Source of the DNA: Gammaproteobacteria bacterium
GTDB taxonomy: Bacteria; Pseudomonadota; Gammaproteobacteria; Steroidobacterales; Steroidobacteraceae
Direction of reading: 5' to 3'
DNA length: 41,359 nt
Assembly: GCA_027307325.1 (NCBI GenBank)
Contig: DAHUXE010000134.1
Location: 1-41,359 of the forward strand
A model generated the notes under the pieces. That model was not told where the DNA came from and made no database searches. It was given only the letters and a program-made list of their open reading frames with translations. The first letter of the stretch is position 1. Each line of letters begins with the position of its first letter. The position numbers were made by a program, and so were the translations under genes. Positions 7,102 to 14,993 of the stretch are shown here, one piece after another.

Positions 7102-7394
7102 GCTGCCGCCGCGGTAATATCGGCCACGACGCTGAAGGGCAGGCGGCTCGCCCACAGCAGCTCGGGCTCGCGTCGCCCGATTTCTGTCAGCGCCGCATCG
7201 AAGGTGATTTTGTGGTCGAAGGCGAGGTTCTTCGCCTGCTCTACGAGCTGTCCCTCGATGGCGCCGCGTGCGTCGGAGTCGATGGTGGGTGTTTCACCCG
7301 TCATCCGGCAGCGACCAAACAGCACCTTGATCTCGGTAGTAGGTATCTCGACCTCGCCGGCTTCATTTCGACTGAATGTCATTTTCATCGTCAT
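7098..7394 (-). CDS. Element protein of unknown function (98 aa)
   Basis: Not recognised. Several in-frame ATGs cluster at 7403, 7394, 7388 and 7382. The AGGAG at 7408-7404 directly abuts the ATG at 7403 but is 9 nt from 7394, so 7394 is preferred. The N-terminal half is predicted beta (MTFSRNEAGEVEIPTTEIKVLFG), the C-terminal half helical (ARGAIEGQLVEQAKNLAFDH). It follows the terminase stop by 17 nt and overlaps the next gene by 4 nt. It could be a small phage-derived accessory, but nothing specific can be said. Confidence 0.58.
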   Translation of the reverse strand: MTMKMTFSRNEAGEVEIPTTEIKVLFGRCRMTGETPTIDSDARGAIEGQLVEQAKNLAFDHKITFDAALTEIGRREPELLWASRLPFSVVADITAAAA

Positions 7395-7411
7395 CGTCGT
7401 CATCTCCTGTG

Positions 7412-8986
7412 TTAAGGAATCCAACCCTTCAGCCTCGCATGAGCCCACGCCGCCGCGTCCCCACCTGGGGTCGAGCGGGAGGGCTCGTGATAGTCGGCGA
7501 ACGTGCCCGAGTGCGTGATGCTTGGCAGTGAACTTGGGATCAGGAACGGGTCTTCGCCTGTTTGCTCCGCCGCATCGACCATCGCCCGCAGGACTTCAGC
7601 TGCCGCGCTGCCGCGCTGCGCGAGCCAGATCGCGCCGACGACGGCATTGCTGCAGTCATCGGGCGAGCCCTTGGGGCAATCGAACGAGGAACGACCCCCA
7701 GGTTGCGCGCGGCGCTGCACGGTGCGCAGCTGGCGGATGAGGCGCGCATCATCGAGCAGATCGACGAGCCCGTTGCTGAACGTCGCGATGGCCTCCCGAT
7801 ACAGATCGCTCTTGGGGAGAGGACTGCACAGGTAGGTGATGCCGCGCACCTGCAGCGCCTCGGCAGGCCAATCGCCGCCATAGTGATCGCCCGTGACGCT
7901 CGTCAGGGCGTAGGTCCTGCACAGGCCCGCGACGCGGCTCGCCGCTTCGCCAGTCGAGAACGGCGGGCGGATGTCGAGCAGCGCGTCGACGACGATGCGA
8001 TCACGTGCTTTGTGCACAATGGCCGTCGCCCACGAGTCGCGACCGCTGCCGCCCGCAGGGTCGGTAAAGGCGTAGTAACGGCTCGACGCGCCCTCATGGT
8101 GAGCAGAGAAGGGCCGAATGGTGATGCCCACCGACACTGCGCGCGTGATCCAGCGCTCTTCGTAAGCGGCTGTCAGGTCCGTGCGGAACTCGCCGAGCCA
8201 CTCGGCACGCGCGGCTTCGGGATCCTCCGCGAGCGCGCGGTCAATCGTGCTTTGCGGGATCGTGGGGTTGAAGGTGCGGGTGGGACCCGTGATGTAGAGC
8301 GCGGGGGACTTGTTGACGGCAAAGTGGCGCGTGTGCGCTTCGCCCACGACGCCAGTCTGCAGGTAGGGCGAAGAGATCACGGCGAGAATGCCGTCGAGCG
8401 TGGCGAGACCTGGCTTCACCGCGCGAATCAGCTCGCGGTCGGGCTCGGCGGAATCGTCCTGCGGCAGGAAGGAGGCTTCGTCCACCACGACGCAACTGAA
8501 GGTGCGTCCTCGCGTGCCGCGAAAGGTCGCGGTGTGCACTTCGAAGGTGGTTTGATGCTCGCCAAACTCCAGCACATCGGCAGTCGCACGGGTGAGCGCG
8601 GCTGACATCATGGGCGAGGCCCGGGCGCACTGATACGCGTAGCCAAACAACACGCCCGCTTGCTTGCGATCTACTGCGACGCAGGCAGCGACCGCCATCT
8701 CGCCAATAGCGAGCCGCGTGCGCCAATCTTCCACGCAGCACCACAGGGCTACCCGCGAGGCAAAAAGCGACTTGCCCGAACGGCGACCGAGGATCAGGTA
8801 GATTTCGCGTGTTGGATTAGATGAGAAGCGCGTGCGCCCTGTGATTCGCTTCGCGAGCGCTAGGTCCTCGCGTGACAACAGGTGCGCATCACCATCGATC
8901 AATCGCGCGCAGACGTGCAGTGCGCGGTAGGTAGGGTCGCCGAGTGCGCCAAGCGTTGGGTCAGTTAGGAAGTCGTAGAACTTCAT
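7412..8986 (-). CDS. terL: Phage terminase large subunit
   Basis: ATP-driven DNA packaging motor with a nuclease domain; normally loads phage DNA into procapsids. The 524 residues show a Walker A-like GRRSGKS (67-73), a Walker B with catalytic Glu in CVVVDEASF (165-173), and a C-terminal RNase H-like nuclease with acidic residues D309 (FTDPAGG), D367 (TGDHYGGDW) and D443/D444 (PDDCSNAVVGA). Length is normal and all motifs are intact. The ATG overlaps the stop of the presumed small subunit (ATGA). No portal or capsid gene follows, which is unusual for a terminase and suggests that the element borrows a helper phage's particle. That last point is inference. Confidence 0.92.
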   Translation of the reverse strand: MKFYDFLTDPTLGALGDPTYRALHVCARLIDGDAHLLSREDLALAKRITGRTRFSSNPTREIYLILGRRSGKSLFASRVALWCCVEDWRTRLAIGEMAVAACVAVDRKQAGVLFGYAYQCARASPMMSAALTRATADVLEFGEHQTTFEVHTATFRGTRGRTFSCVVVDEASFLPQDDSAEPDRELIRAVKPGLATLDGILAVISSPYLQTGVVGEAHTRHFAVNKSPALYITGPTRTFNPTIPQSTIDRALAEDPEAARAEWLGEFRTDLTAAYEERWITRAVSVGITIRPFSAHHEGASSRYYAFTDPAGGSGRDSWATAIVHKARDRIVVDALLDIRPPFSTGEAASRVAGLCRTYALTSVTGDHYGGDWPAEALQVRGITYLCSPLPKSDLYREAIATFSNGLVDLLDDARLIRQLRTVQRRAQPGGRSSFDCPKGSPDDCSNAVVGAIWLAQRGSAAAEVLRAMVDAAEQTGEDPFLIPSSLPSITHSGTFADYHEPSRSTPGGDAAAWAHARLKGWIP

Positions 8987-9396
8987 TCGGGCGCCTCAGC
9001 CTCCGGCGTTGAGGCAGGCACGACTGAGCGCGCGGCGACGTAGTCACGCAGCGTCACGACTTTGCGCGCTCGACGTTCGAGGCCGAGGGTGGAGGCAAGG
9101 CGCACAAACGTCTGTAAGGTTGCGAGGTATCGAGCGAGGTCGACGTTCTCGCCCTTGGCAAGCCGTGCTTCCTCAGTAATCAGCAGTGCATCGAGGTGCG
9201 CGGTACGTTGGATCAGTCGCAGCTTCACGAAGGACAAGGGTGCGTCGCCCTGATCTGCCTTCATCTGCTCGATGGCGGCGAGCATGTGCCGCGCGTCACG
9301 GTATCGACGGTCAAGGCGAGCGAGTGCGCCCTCACTGTACTTGCGCGGCAGGTAATGCTGACGCTTCGATGTGACGCCTGATCCCTTGCCACCCAT
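8983..9396 (-). CDS. Probable terminase small subunit-like protein
   Basis: A 137-residue basic helical protein ending 4 nt inside terL. The start is set at the ATG of MGGKGSGVTSKRQHYLPRKY because GAGG lies 6 nt upstream and this glycine-rich start is common in small phage DNA-handling proteins; ATGs at 9399 and 9450 are alternatives. The body contains LIQRTAHLDALLITEEARLAK and a helix ending LRDYVAARSVV. Position directly before terL, size and charge suggest a small terminase or DNA-recognition subunit, but no HTH motif is clear, so the function is inferred mainly from position. Confidence 0.55.
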   Translation of the reverse strand: MGGKGSGVTSKRQHYLPRKYSEGALARLDRRYRDARHMLAAIEQMKADQGDAPLSFVKLRLIQRTAHLDALLITEEARLAKGENVDLARYLATLQTFVRLASTLGLERRARKVVTLRDYVAARSVVPASTPEAEAPE

Positions 9397-9467
9397 CATC
9401 GACCTCGCATCGGTTGTTGAGTCAACATGCACAATCTCGCAAACAAACATGAGATTCCCACCGCGCT

Positions 9468-9845
9468 TCAGCTCGTTACACGTGCCCTTCTCACTCTCAA
9501 TGAGAGGGTACGGGCTCGCGGTGTTGGTCCCGAGATCGAGCGACCATTTCCATCTCTCTCCTGCGTCGCACGTAACCACTTCATCGCCTCCTGCGGATCG
9601 AACCTCACGTGCGCCCCAAGTCGCACGCACGGGCAGTCGAGTTCGCGCGCTGCCGCGCTCCACCAGCTCGCCGCCATGCCCGTCAGTCGCCCCAGCTCCT
9701 TCGCGCTGACGAGGAGTGGCGTCGCAGCGTCCGCAGGGGGCGGGGCAGGGGGCTCGACGTGCGGCCGCCGATGGGCCTCGTACACGTCGCGGGGCAGATC
9801 GAGCACGCCCAGCGCTCCTAAGGGAATGAGCACGCGCTCAGTCAT
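9468..9845 (-). CDS. AlpA/excisionase-like helix-turn-helix protein
   Basis: A 125-residue DNA-binding protein. Residues 46-90 form a MerR/AlpA-type winged HTH: LLVSAKELGRLTGMAASWWS followed by VRLGAHVRFDPQEAMKWLRA, the typical 'target strand plus wing' pattern of HTH_17 proteins. The N-terminus is proline-rich (HVEPPAPPPADA) and the C-terminus is arginine-rich. In P4-like and PICI-like elements AlpA homologues activate integrase or late genes or act as directionality factors; which applies here cannot be seen. It lies downstream of the primase and the iteron region and upstream of the terminase pair. Confidence 0.72.
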   Translation of the reverse strand: MTERVLIPLGALGVLDLPRDVYEAHRRPHVEPPAPPPADAATPLLVSAKELGRLTGMAASWWSAAARELDCPCVRLGAHVRFDPQEAMKWLRATQERDGNGRSISGPTPRARTLSLRVRRARVTS

Positions 9846-10146
9846 GCGCTAGCACCCCCATAAACGCCGCGCGAGGGGCGCGCTGCGCCCGTTCTGAGCG
9901 GCGATCCTGCGTACGACGTGCACGCGCCCCGGATTGCAGGATTTCCCACCGTCGCACGCTCGCTTTACTGTCACGCTGACGCTTGTGCTGCGGGGATTGC
10001 GGGGATTGCGGGGATTTTTTAAGACTTCGCGAGCGAGAATCGCTGAAGATTCTTGACGCAGTAGGGCTGAAAACTCCCCGCGAACCCCGCGAACCCCGCG
10101 CGACGCGCTGTAAGCCCTTGATGCTGGGTTCCACGTCGTCCCTCAC
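9838..10146 (-). CDS. Doubtful open frame across the iteron region
   Basis: A 102-codon frame starting in a 4-nt overlap with the primase stop and ending 8 nt inside the HTH gene, so its position fits an operon gene. Its translation is low-complexity and merely mirrors DNA repeats: RGSRGSRG from one iteron set and QSPQSPQSP from the other, followed by an Arg/Ser/Gln-rich tail. No fold is recognisable. More likely this stretch is a replication origin that happens to stay open; recorded because some gene finders would call it. Confidence 0.22.
   Translation of the reverse strand: MRDDVEPSIKGLQRVARGSRGSRGVFSPTASRIFSDSRSRSLKKSPQSPQSPQHKRQRDSKASVRRWEILQSGARARRTQDRRSERAQRAPRAAFMGVLAHD
9990..10099. 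other. Putative iteron-type replication origin
   Basis: Three perfect tandem copies of GCGGGGATT (9990-10016, plus strand) face an opposed array on the minus strand: GCGGGGTTC (10099-10091), GCGGGGTTC (10090-10082) and the variant GCGGGGAGT (10081-10073). The 56 bp between the arrays is about 54 % A+T, well above its surroundings, and contains a perfect 6-bp stem with a 6-nt loop (AGAATC-GCTGAA-GATTCT, 10036-10053). It lies just downstream of the primase gene. Opposed iteron sets flanking an AT-rich stretch beside the replication gene are the layout known for SaPI origins. Function is inferred. Confidence 0.5.
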
Positions 10147-12581
10147 ATCGGCGTGTGCGGTGGGAGAGGGGGCGGCGCACCCCCTTCAACGCGCCACAGT
10201 GCAGCCTTCGCGCGAGAGTCGAGGCCGCCGCGCACGAGACGCATCTCGCCGACGACCCGCCCAGCCACACTCTTGAGCCACCACCCCACCCGCTCCGCAT
10301 TCAGGAGCACGGCGGTATCCGTCACCCTCGCGTCGGTCGCATCGCCAAGCAGCGAGCGCATGTTCGCCCACAGCCTCACGGTCTCGGGGTTCGCGATGCC
10401 CTCGGGAGGTATCGTGCTCGCGAAGTCCTTCACGATGAATCCGCCGCGCTGCCTGAAGGGTGCTTCCTGTTGCAGCTGCGCGAGCAACAACAGCACCTGA
10501 GCGAGGAGCTGCGTCTTCGTGTCCTGCGCCCCCGATTCCTTCACCGATTCGACAGGATCGCTGTGCCCGAGCCATATGAGCGGCGACGCAACCCACTTCA
10601 ACCACTCTTCATAGCCGACGAGCCGCGACCCTCGATCCCCCGCGCCACTCGCGAGATACGCAGCGCACAGCGTGAACAGATCGCTGAGGATCGTGCTGCG
10701 CGCCGCTCGCACGTCCGCAAGCAACGTTGGTCGTTTGAAGCTACGCAGCGCTGGGTGCTCGATCTTCGGATCGATGCGAATGACGATCACCCGTCGCACG
10801 AGATCGGCACCGGGCGTAATGCCGACCCCAGTCATCATCACCAAACGACAGAAGTCCGCGAAGCGCTCCTCCGTCGTACCGAGCACACGAAGCCAAGCGC
10901 TGCGCTCACTGAGCACCTGTGCGAGCAGCGCACTGGTGACCTCTGTTCCGTCCGGGATGTTGTCGGGCAGTAGCACGTGACGACCGCCCATGAGCGCAGA
11001 GGCGAGCTGCTTGCGAAATTCCTCTCCGTTCTCGAAAGGCATCACAGGGGGCAATTGCCCGGTCGAAATGATCCCAGCGAGACACGCGAGCGTCGTCGCT
11101 CCCGCGCCATGATCGGGTTTCGTCACCATGAACCCCGGCGCGGTCGGGAGAGAGGAGCGCAGCGCTGCCGTCAACATCAGCGCGAGCGCGCGGTCCTGAT
11201 CGTCATCCACGAAAGGAAATTCGTTGAGGTAGCTGAGCACTCGGTCCCGAGCCTGCTCCGCTGTCGCCTTGTCGAGCCTGCCGGGCAAGCGCACGTCCTG
11301 CGGGCACTCGACCCATGTCGAGCCATGCAGCCCGGCGATACTCACGAGCTGCTTGCCATCGAACAACGGGACCTGCGACACGCGCTCAAGCTGCGGCAGG
11401 CGCGCGAGGCGCGAAGGAGCTTCAGCGATGGCGCGCGCGATATCGGAGGGGCAATCCGCCCGCGCGGTGACGCTGTGGCCGCTCTTCACCGGGCGTTCAA
11501 CTTGAAACTCGATGGCGCGGCTCAGGTCGACGCGCAAGGATGTCAGACTGATCGCCTCTAGTTCGAGGACGGGCACCTTCACGCTGCCAGGTCCGTCGCG
11601 CAGGACGATGTACGGGCGGACGAGCCTCTCGCCTCGGCCATATACGCGCAGCTCGTGCGCCTTCTCGATCAGTACGCCGAGGGTCTCGTCCACGGCCTCA
11701 GCAATGCCGCCTGCCTGATACGTGATGCGTGCGCTGCGTTCGGGACCTGTGTCGTTGACTCCCATCAGCTCGCAGAACAGGCGGGTGGCGGGACCCCCAA
11801 GGCTGTCCTCGAGCTTCTTGCGCCCCGGGACCGCCTTCGTGCGCTTCGGGTTGCTCCATGAGTCTGCAAGCTTTGCCACCCGCTCGACGCGCTCCTCGAT
11901 CTTCGGGTCCTCGCGCACCGTCGCGACGATGCGAATGAAGTTTTCGACCCTCTTGGCCTTCCATCCGCCGCGAAGCAGCGTGCCTGCAACTCTGACGTTG
12001 AGGTCGTTGTGCGCGCCCTCGTCCCACCGTTTAGCAACGAGATACGCCGCCATCAGCCGATCGATTCGCAGCCGCAGTTCCTTGTGCTCGATCTCAGACG
12101 GCTCCCCGTCTCCACCTTCGGCCCAGTCGTAGCGCTCGCCGGTCGGATGCACGCTGCCGGGAAGCACGCTCTGTGTACCTTCGCCGAGCAGCTCAACGAT
12201 GCGCGCCTTCTCGCCCTTTGGCGTGTCGGGGTCGTCGTAGCGTTTGGTTTCCCAGCCGCCTTTGCAGCGATACGCCCAGTGGCTCTCGGGATTGCTCTTG
12301 CGACCCCAGCACATACCTGTCTTGGGCAGGAAGTACGGCGCGAGAGCGCGGGCCAGCGGATGGTCTAGGTCAACATCGACTGCGCCGCTTGAACTAGGTC
12401 CCCATAGGCCGCCGACATTCTGTCGCGCCCCGTTGAAGTACTGCGGCGCGGTCTCGCTGGTAATTACTAGATGCGGCCAGCCCTCGATGACGCAGCCTTT
12501 CTCCTTGTAGGGGAGAGGAAGGGGACTGATGCCCCGCTCGATGTATGTGAGAGCGAGAGCAAGTGCCTTAACGGTGCTCAC
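10143..12581 (-). CDS. Primase-polymerase (AEP) replication protein
   Basis: Replication initiator of the element. The start is set at the GTG at 12581 (RBS GGGAG 11 nt upstream); upstream codons overlap the HTH gene out of frame. This gives 812 residues. The N-terminal archaeo-eukaryotic primase domain includes ALTYIERGISPLPLPYKEKG (about 8-27), the acidic metal site in GPSSSGAVDVDLDHP (about 61-75) and LPGSVHPTGERYDW (typical of bifunctional primase/polymerases). A C-terminal ATPase-like domain follows, but its P-loop reads PDHGAGATTL (about 489-498), with Ala where the Walker A lysine is expected, so its helicase activity is doubtful. The gene precedes the putative iteron origin. Confidence 0.82.
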   Translation of the reverse strand: MSTVKALALALTYIERGISPLPLPYKEKGCVIEGWPHLVITSETAPQYFNGARQNVGGLWGPSSSGAVDVDLDHPLARALAPYFLPKTGMCWGRKSNPESHWAYRCKGGWETKRYDDPDTPKGEKARIVELLGEGTQSVLPGSVHPTGERYDWAEGGDGEPSEIEHKELRLRIDRLMAAYLVAKRWDEGAHNDLNVRVAGTLLRGGWKAKRVENFIRIVATVREDPKIEERVERVAKLADSWSNPKRTKAVPGRKKLEDSLGGPATRLFCELMGVNDTGPERSARITYQAGGIAEAVDETLGVLIEKAHELRVYGRGERLVRPYIVLRDGPGSVKVPVLELEAISLTSLRVDLSRAIEFQVERPVKSGHSVTARADCPSDIARAIAEAPSRLARLPQLERVSQVPLFDGKQLVSIAGLHGSTWVECPQDVRLPGRLDKATAEQARDRVLSYLNEFPFVDDDQDRALALMLTAALRSSLPTAPGFMVTKPDHGAGATTLACLAGIISTGQLPPVMPFENGEEFRKQLASALMGGRHVLLPDNIPDGTEVTSALLAQVLSERSAWLRVLGTTEERFADFCRLVMMTGVGITPGADLVRRVIVIRIDPKIEHPALRSFKRPTLLADVRAARSTILSDLFTLCAAYLASGAGDRGSRLVGYEEWLKWVASPLIWLGHSDPVESVKESGAQDTKTQLLAQVLLLLAQLQQEAPFRQRGGFIVKDFASTIPPEGIANPETVRLWANMRSLLGDATDARVTDTAVLLNAERVGWWLKSVAGRVVGEMRLVRGGLDSRAKAALWRVEGGAPPPLPPHTPM

Positions 12582-12597
12582 GTGCCGCAGCGCTCCC

Positions 12598-12813
12598 TTA
12601 CGAGTTGCGCCCGCCGAAGAGTTCCTCCCGCCGTCGCTCGACGTGCTCACGTACCGCGGCGATATCGTTCTGGGTAAAGAGTCGCCGCCCGTCGGTGGAG
12701 CGCAGTGGGTGCAGGGTCCCGGCGTTCGCGAGGTTGCGCACTGTCGATTCGCTGACGCCTGTCGCCCGCGCGACGGCTGCGGTCGTGAGGGTGTGCTGTG
12801 ACTTGTTCGCCAT
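12598..12813 (-). CDS. MerR-type helix-turn-helix protein (71 aa)
   Basis: Small regulator or excisionase. Residues 9-58 form an excisionase/MerR HTH: LTTAAVARATGVSESTVRNL (recognition helix) followed by LHPLRSTDGRRLFTQNDIAA (wing). The ATG at 12813 has an excellent RBS, GGAGG, 6 nt upstream, whereas the longer upstream frame has none. It is the first gene of the long minus-strand operon and is divergent from the gene at 12967, so it may control both from the 153-bp region between them. An alternative role is a second recombination directionality factor. Confidence 0.8.
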   Translation of the reverse strand: MANKSQHTLTTAAVARATGVSESTVRNLANAGTLHPLRSTDGRRLFTQNDIAAVREHVERRREELFGGRNS

Positions 12814-12966
12814 GAAAGGCCTCCGTGTGTTCGTTGCACGCTGTAGTTTGCGCGGCCTGCAACAGCGTGATTGCAGTGAGGCTTTTCGCTGGCTTTTTGT
12901 CGGGCTTTCGGGCTTCTGAGGCCGGGGTGTTATCATTTGCTGCACGTTGCAAATAGAGAATTCGTG
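12814..12966. promoter_or_regulatory. Divergent control region with repeated GTTGCA boxes
   Basis: Between the HTH gene and the divergent cargo gene. Contains GTTGCA at 12833-12838 and 12946-12951 and its inverse TGCAAC at 12858-12863. An overlapping perfect inverted pair CACGCTGT (12837-12844) / ACAGCGTG (12862-12869) is also present. These could be operators for the HTH protein. No certain -35/-10 pair was identified. Confidence 0.32.
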
Positions 12967-13314
12967 ATGCCCCGCTGGCCGTGTTCCACAACTGATGAGC
13001 GCAAGCAACTCAAGGCGAAGGCGCTCAAGCAGCTCAACGGCACGCTGATCCCCGGCGACCGCGTGCTCGCTGGGAAGTTGGAGTTCGTCGTGGAGGCGGA
13101 GAAGGCAACCGCGCTGTCCGAAAGGGCGATATATGCAGCGGTGAACACGATGAGCGCGCAGCCGTGGATGATGCACATCGACGGCCAGCCCGTGACGCTT
13201 GCCTCTAGCGCCGCGCATTGGCTCGCATCGCAGCGCCACGAAGAAGCGCAAGAGCACCGCTCGTTAATCGATTGGGCGACCTACGGCAAGCGCGGGGGTC
13301 GCCCGGTAAAGTAA
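12967..13314 (+). CDS. Element protein of unknown function (115 aa)
   Basis: Not recognised. The start is placed at the ATG at 12967; the frame is open 30 nt further upstream but only with a TTG. A basic N-terminus (ERKQLKAKALKQLNG) is followed by FVVEAEKATALSERAIYAAV and a short strand region (WMMHIDGQPVTLASSAAHWL), ending in a basic tail (YGKRGGRPVK). Soluble, without cysteines beyond one near the start. It is the first gene of the plus-strand block at the right end of the element, and its stop overlaps the RBS of the next gene, so the two are likely co-expressed. Confidence 0.55.
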   Translation: MPRWPCSTTDERKQLKAKALKQLNGTLIPGDRVLAGKLEFVVEAEKATALSERAIYAAVNTMSAQPWMMHIDGQPVTLASSAAHWLASQRHEEAQEHRSLIDWATYGKRGGRPVK

Positions 13315-13323
13315 GGATTGCAC

Positions 13324-13677
13324 ATGGATCTGAAGCAGTTCGTTTCCATCTCTCTTCAGCAGATCGTGGCCGGTGTGGCTGAGGCGCAGAAAGCCGATCA
13401 TGGTGGCGAGGTCAATCCGACGATCTGGCGAACCGGGGACGCAGGGAAGCTCAAGATCGTGGAGTCAAACACCGGAAACTGGATTCATATGGTCGATTTC
13501 GACATTGCGGTGACCGTCGGGGAATCGACGGGAACGCAAGGGGGCATAGGACTGGTCGTCGGGCCGGTCGCTCTTGGCAGCAGAGGCCAGAGCAATGCTG
13601 AGACTTCGAGCGTTAGCCGTATCCGCTTTCAGGTTCCTGTTTCTTGGCCAACTCCCCCACCGAAGTCCGGGGCCTAA
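13324..13677 (+). CDS. Conserved-looking small protein, unknown function (117 aa)
   Basis: Starts at the ATG at 13324, with AAGGA 6 nt upstream overlapping the previous stop. Two parts are visible: an amphipathic helix (LKQFVSISLQQIVAGVAEAQ, residues 3-22) and, after VNPTIW, a predicted beta-sandwich-like stretch (NWIHMVDFDIAVTVGES; GIGLVVGPVAL; VSRIRFQVPVSW). From memory, proteins beginning with this 'FV...L.QI..GV..AQ' helix form a widespread uncharacterised family in accessory regions; this was not checked. No catalytic motif or membrane segment is seen. The second gene of the right-end block. Confidence 0.62.
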   Translation: MDLKQFVSISLQQIVAGVAEAQKADHGGEVNPTIWRTGDAGKLKIVESNTGNWIHMVDFDIAVTVGESTGTQGGIGLVVGPVALGSRGQSNAETSSVSRIRFQVPVSWPTPPPKSGA

Positions 13678-13775
13678 ACGAGGCGGGATTTTTGAGCACG
13701 GCAAGGAGGCGGCAGTGGGGTACTCAAGAAGTCGCGCGACTCGCGAGCGCGGTTCGTGCGAGCGGGTAATCGACC

Positions 13776-14939
13776 ATGACCGTCGATGAGATTATCGAAA
13801 GGTTCAAGAAGGAGCGCCTTCCACGGCTCAAGAAGAGGACGCAGGGGGATTACGGACGGCACTTCGTCCTTCTGAGCCGTGACTTCGGACAACGGCAGGC
13901 GAAGGACCTCACGTTGAAGGAACTGCAAGGATGGATGAACGTCGAGACGGGAAAGATTCAGCGAAACCGCCAAATGGCAGCCCTGTCGTCTCTCCTTGGT
14001 GCGGCGGTCAAGTGGGGTTGGCTTGACTCGAACGTCTGCAAGGAGGTTGAACGAAACAAGAGCAAAGCTCGCGAGAGGATAGTGACGGACAAAGAGTTCG
14101 CCCAGATGAAGACGTACGCTGGCAGACGGATGCCGATGGCAATGGACCTTTCACTGCTCGCCGGGCTGAAGCAGGGAGCGATACTTGAGCTCACATGGAC
14201 GCAGATTGACCGTCAGGACAACGTTATCCGCATCCGGCACCATTTAACCGGCAGACAGATTCAGATCCCAATCACTCCCGAAATAGATGCGGTGCTCGCC
14301 AAGTGCAAGGAGCTTCCTGCCAAGAAGAAGAACCTCTACGTAATACCTAACCGTCAAGGTGATGCGTACACAAGCGAAGGGTTCCGCGCGATGTGGCAAC
14401 GCGCGGTGAAACGCTACCTCAAGACCGGCAACGACCATTTTACGTTCGAAGACATCCGACAGACTTGGGCGCACAGGCAGACGCTGGAGAAACTAACGCC
14501 TACTGCGCGTCGCGGTGGCGCAGGTTTTGTTGATCAAGCTCGAATCGAAGAGCTGCGAGCGCTGCAGGGTAAGAAGCCGAATCCAACTCGCTTAACGCGA
14601 TTGTGTGAAGAAATAAATGCTTGCTACAAGAACAACTCCCTACTGGCGGTGGCACTATTGGCACGTACAGTGATCAATCATGTTCCACCGGTTTTTGGCT
14701 TCAACACCTTTAGTGAAGTGGCAAACAACTACGGCGGTGACCCGAAGACCAACAAGTCATTCAAGCAGATTGCCCGACGTTTGGAGGAGGCGGCGCGGAG
14801 TATTGGGGATAAGATTGCGCACGAAACCATGCGACCGGTCGAGTCGCTGCCATCAGCGGCGCAAGTGGACTTCAGCCCCGAATTCGACGTGCTTCTCGAA
14901 GAAGTTGCGCGGTTGCTTCGCGAGCGAACGAGCCCTTAG
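13776..14939 (+). CDS. Degenerate tyrosine recombinase fused to a helical domain
   Basis: 387 residues in two parts. Residues 1-240 resemble a phage integrase: a core-binding domain (1-100) and most of a catalytic domain, but the first Arg is Lys132 (AGLKQGAIL), the HxxR box reads E225-D-I-R228 (FTFEDIRQTWA), and the GH box and Tyr are absent. At about residue 250 it switches to a different domain (FVDQARIEELRAL to the end) with RLTRLCEEINACY, LARTVINHVPPVFG and FSEVANNYGG. From memory, this resembles free-standing uncharacterised proteins. An in-frame stop lies 9 nt before the ATG, so the start is firm. It cannot be an active recombinase; a DNA-binding or defence role is speculation. Confidence 0.75.
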   Translation: MTVDEIIERFKKERLPRLKKRTQGDYGRHFVLLSRDFGQRQAKDLTLKELQGWMNVETGKIQRNRQMAALSSLLGAAVKWGWLDSNVCKEVERNKSKARERIVTDKEFAQMKTYAGRRMPMAMDLSLLAGLKQGAILELTWTQIDRQDNVIRIRHHLTGRQIQIPITPEIDAVLAKCKELPAKKKNLYVIPNRQGDAYTSEGFRAMWQRAVKRYLKTGNDHFTFEDIRQTWAHRQTLEKLTPTARRGGAGFVDQARIEELRALQGKKPNPTRLTRLCEEINACYKNNSLLAVALLARTVINHVPPVFGFNTFSEVANNYGGDPKTNKSFKQIARRLEEAARSIGDKIAHETMRPVESLPSAAQVDFSPEFDVLLEEVARLLRERTSP

Positions 14940-14993
14940 GAGAGCTGAGGACTGACCCCACAAGCACGGGCGCCCGCCTCGCGTTAGGTAGCT

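Noticed and set aside
9990-10100. CRISPR-like repeat array
   Set aside because: The units are 9 bp and directly abutting, with no spacers; they fit iterons.
12937-12966. Longer starts for the gene at 12967 and for the HTH gene at 12813
   Set aside because: The upstream extensions rely on TTG or lack an RBS and run through the divergent control region; the chosen ATGs fit better.
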